Source: Rhizorhabdus sp. (GTDB taxonomy: Bacteria; Pseudomonadota; Alphaproteobacteria; Sphingomonadales; Sphingomonadaceae). From it: a stretch of 8,714 bases of DNA. Positions within the stretch are counted from its first letter, which is position 1; the number at the start of each line of letters is the position of its first letter. The stretch covers positions 1 through 8,714 of the forward strand of contig SCUQ01000477.1 in assembly GCA_004297635.1 (NCBI GenBank), read 5' to 3'. This document shows, one piece after another, positions 7,332 through 8,714 of the stretch. The notes below the pieces were generated by a model. That model was not told the DNA's origin, ran no database searches, and saw only the letters and a list, made by a program, of their open reading frames with translations. The position numbers and the translations under genes were made by a program.

Positions 7332-7359
7332 TGGGCCGCCTTCGGGCGGCCCATTTTTT
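7332..7359 (+). terminator. Strong intrinsic terminator between convergent genes
   Basis: TGGGCCGCC (7332-7340), tetraloop TTCG, and GGCGGCCCA (7345-7353) give a perfect 9-bp stem with the very stable UUCG loop, followed by six T (7354-7359). This is a textbook plus-strand terminator. On the minus strand no T-run follows, so it should not end the Anbu transcript efficiently. Its T-run contains the complement of the inferred former Anbu stop codon (7358-7360). Confidence 0.9.
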
Positions 7360-7360
7360 A

Positions 7361-7400
7361 TCCCGCGCTCTTCAGTTCGACCCCGCGCTCTTCAGTTCGA
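7361..7400. repeat. 20-bp tandem duplication at the 3' end of the Anbu gene
   Basis: Bases 7361-7380 and 7381-7400 are identical except for the first base (T versus C); the shared core is CCCGCGCTCTTCAGTTCGA. Because 20 is not a multiple of three, the second copy met by the ribosome is read in another frame and gives a TGA at 7374-7372. Removing one copy restores ...ELKSAG followed directly by TAA (7360-7358), so the duplication looks recent. Confidence 0.95.
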
Positions 7401-8172
7401 CGACGTCGCTCGCCGACGTTCCTTTCTCGTCCGCTAGGAAAGGCGGATCGGGGATCTGCGAACGCCCCTGGTTGAGCACCTCGGACCAGCGGTCCGACAG
7501 GGTACGCATATAGGGGTCCTGTGGTTCGATCCGGCGCTTGATGATCGGCAGCCTGGGATCGTTGCGGAACACCATCACGTCGAATGGCAGCCCGACCGAT
7601 TTGTCCGAGCGGATCGTCGAGTCGAACGACAGCAGCGCCACCTTCACCGCCTCGTCGATCGAGCTGTCATAATTCATCGCGCGGTCGAGGATCGGCTTGC
7701 CATATTGGCAGGCGCCGATCTGAAAGAAAGGGCTGTCCGGCTGGCATTCGATGAAGTTGCCCGCATCATAGATCAGGAACAGCTTGAGCGGGCCACCGCC
7801 GATCCGGCCGCCCAGCAACAGCGAGATGCCCGAGCTGACCCCGGCCGCGTAGAGCGCCGGCTTCAGTTGCGCCCCGGCGGACATCACCGCCTCGCCCACC
7901 AGCTGTGCCGCCTGGAACATCGATGGCATATGCTCGATCTTGCGAGGGCCATCCTCGGGATCGCGCGAGGGCAGCCCCTCGGCGAGCATGCCGAGGACGA
8001 GCTGCGTCACCGAGAGGTTGCCGGCACTTGCCGCAACGACATAGGCATCCTTGGTATCGGCCAGCACATGTAGCTTGCGGTAGGTCGAGATATTGTCGAT
8101 CCCCGCATTTGTGCGGGTATCGGCGACCATGATCAGCCCCTGTCGAAGCATGATTCCGACGCAATAGGTCAT
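7372..8172 (-). CDS. Anbu, proteasome-type (Ntn-hydrolase, T1 family) peptidase
   Basis: This is a 266-residue proteasome-like protease of the Anbu (ancestral beta subunit, COG3484) group, related to HslV. After removal of Met1 the nucleophile is the threonine of MTYCVG; D18 in MVADTRTNAG and K33 in YRKLHV (Met numbering) match the catalytic D17 and K32/33 of proteasomal subunits. The TRTNAGIDNISTYRKLHVL block is typical of Anbu. The start at 8172 is fixed by the need for Thr2 and by AGGAGG 9 bases upstream; a longer frame to 8217 would bury the nucleophile. Anbu often sits beside ATP-grasp, alpha-E and transglutaminase-like genes; none is seen here, and it appears monocistronic between a convergent and a divergent gene. 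Its last residues are altered by a tandem duplication. Physiological substrate unknown. Confidence 0.93.
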   Translation of the reverse strand: MTYCVGIMLRQGLIMVADTRTNAGIDNISTYRKLHVLADTKDAYVVAASAGNLSVTQLVLGMLAEGLPSRDPEDGPRKIEHMPSMFQAAQLVGEAVMSAGAQLKPALYAAGVSSGISLLLGGRIGGGPLKLFLIYDAGNFIECQPDSPFFQIGACQYGKPILDRAMNYDSSIDEAVKVALLSFDSTIRSDKSVGLPFDVMVFRNDPRLPIIKRRIEPQDPYMRTLSDRWSEVLNQGRSQIPDPPFLADEKGTSASDVVELKSAGSN

Positions 8173-8181
8173 AGCGGCGCC

Positions 8182-8187
8182 CCTCCT
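8182..8187 (-). promoter_or_regulatory. Ribosome binding site that fixes the Anbu start
   Basis: On the minus strand AGGAGG lies 9 bases before the ATG at 8172, a near-perfect Shine-Dalgarno sequence. It supports the start that leaves threonine as residue 2. A TATATG about 47 bases upstream of the ATG (minus strand, 8224-8219) could be the -10 element, but no good -35 goes with it. Confidence 0.8.
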
Positions 8188-8253
8188 GGCTCCGGACCCC
8201 CCGATCCGGTTGGCCATTCATATAGGATCGGCCGGATTTGTTGGAGCGTCTTT

Positions 8254-8267
8254 TTACGGCGGCGTAA
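8254..8267. promoter_or_regulatory. Palindrome in the Anbu/M20 divergent promoter region
   Basis: TTACG-GCGG-CGTAA is a perfect 5-bp inverted repeat with a 4-base centre, located 22 bases before the M20 start and about 82 bases before the Anbu start. It could be an operator shared by both genes. It is short, so chance is possible. Confidence 0.3.
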
Positions 8268-8288
8268 CCGATGCTAGAAGGCGAGACG

Positions 8289-8702
8289 ATGAAACGAGCC
8301 CGCACGATCCTATCCGCCCTGCTGGGCGCCTTGCTCGCGCCTGCCGTGACGGCCGCGCCGCTTAGCGTATCGCAATGGCGCGCCGGCCATGAAGCCGAGA
8401 TCGTGGGACAGCTCGATCGGCTGGCGCGCATTCCCAGCATCGCCGCGGACCCAAAGGGCATCGCCGATGCCGCGGACATGCTCCTGGGCGAACTGGCCGC
8501 GCGCGGCTTCGCGGCCCAGCGGCTGAGCGCCCCGTCGGGCGGGCCGCCGGCGATATTCGCGGCGCTGGACACAGCGGGCGCCAAGCGGACGGTCGTCTTC
8601 TACGCCCATTATGACGGGCAGCCGGTCGATCCGGCCCAATGGTCCTCCGATCCGTTCGTGCCGGTGATGCGCGCCCTGGACGAGGGCGGCCCGCGGGATA
8701 TC
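8289..8702 (+). CDS. Secreted M20-family metallopeptidase, N-terminal part
   Basis: The first 138 codons are present before the sequence ends. A signal peptide (MKRARTILSALLGALLAPAVTA) with a likely cut after A22 is followed by the start of an M20 peptidase catalytic domain: QLDRLARIPSIAADPKG, then the metal-ligand motif HxD as H107 and D109 in VVFYAHYDGQPVDPAQW. The tryptophan followed by DPF is also usual just after this motif in M20 dipeptidases. The remaining metal ligands, the catalytic glutamates and the dimerisation domain are beyond the edge. The ATG at 8289 has AAGGCGAG just upstream and gives the signal peptide. Substrate cannot be stated; di- or oligopeptide hydrolysis in the periplasm is the likely role. 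The frame continues through 8714, but the last 12 bases look like adapter and are excluded. Confidence 0.9.
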
Positions 8703-8714
8703 AGATCGGAAGAG
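8703..8714. other. Probable sequencing-adapter remnant
   Basis: The final 12 bases, AGATCGGAAGAG, equal the first 12 bases shared by the two standard Illumina TruSeq adapters, and they sit exactly at the end of the sequence. The last four residues they would add to the M20 protein (RSEE) are therefore probably not biological. Confidence 0.88.

Overview
The window looks like chromosomal housekeeping DNA from a GC-rich alphaproteobacterium, most likely a sphingomonad (order Sphingomonadales). The evidence is the high G/C at third codon positions, the argD-argF-hslO gene order, the alginate-export-like outer-membrane barrel, and a hairpin-doublet repeat of a type I remember as common in sphingomonad genomes. 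This placement comes from recognition, not from a database search. No phage, transposase, CRISPR array, tRNA or rRNA gene is visible.

Layout. Bases 1-3175 lie on the minus strand. Read in the direction of transcription they encode an outer-membrane beta-barrel protein (3175-2183), threonine synthase ThrC (2124-724) and, 5 bases on, an M16 zinc peptidase that runs off the left edge (718-1). A divergent control region (3176-3379) follows. It holds a good sigma70-type promoter, an upstream inverted repeat, and a terminator-like hairpin placed almost at the predicted transcription start. From there the plus strand carries an arginine biosynthesis pair, argD and argF, which overlap by ATGA. Next come a 90-bp hairpin-doublet repeat, the redox chaperone gene hslO (Hsp33) and a small secreted protein resembling the DUF3617 family. 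Two hairpin-plus-T-run terminators close this block. Facing it on the minus strand is a proteasome-related Anbu peptidase gene (8172-7372). Divergent from Anbu is the start of a secreted M20-type metallopeptidase (8289 onward).

How the genes fit together. ArgD and ArgF catalyse successive steps of ornithine and citrulline synthesis and are probably translated in a coupled way. Hsp33 may be co-transcribed with them, but the repeat lies between. ThrC and the M16 peptidase look like one transcription unit. Anbu stands alone here, without the ATP-grasp, alpha-E and transglutaminase-like partners that often accompany it.

Most notable points: (1) the last 12 bases equal the start of the common Illumina adapter, so the right edge is probably a contig end with untrimmed adapter; (2) a 20-bp tandem duplication at the 3' end of the Anbu gene replaced the original stop codon and added two residues; (3) the repeat between argF and hslO supplies false upstream start codons for hslO; (4) the argD promoter is followed at once by a terminator-like hairpin; (5) a CtrA-like site precedes two terminators in the 7159-7371 gap and could mark a small RNA. 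I did not find a convincing new multi-gene system.
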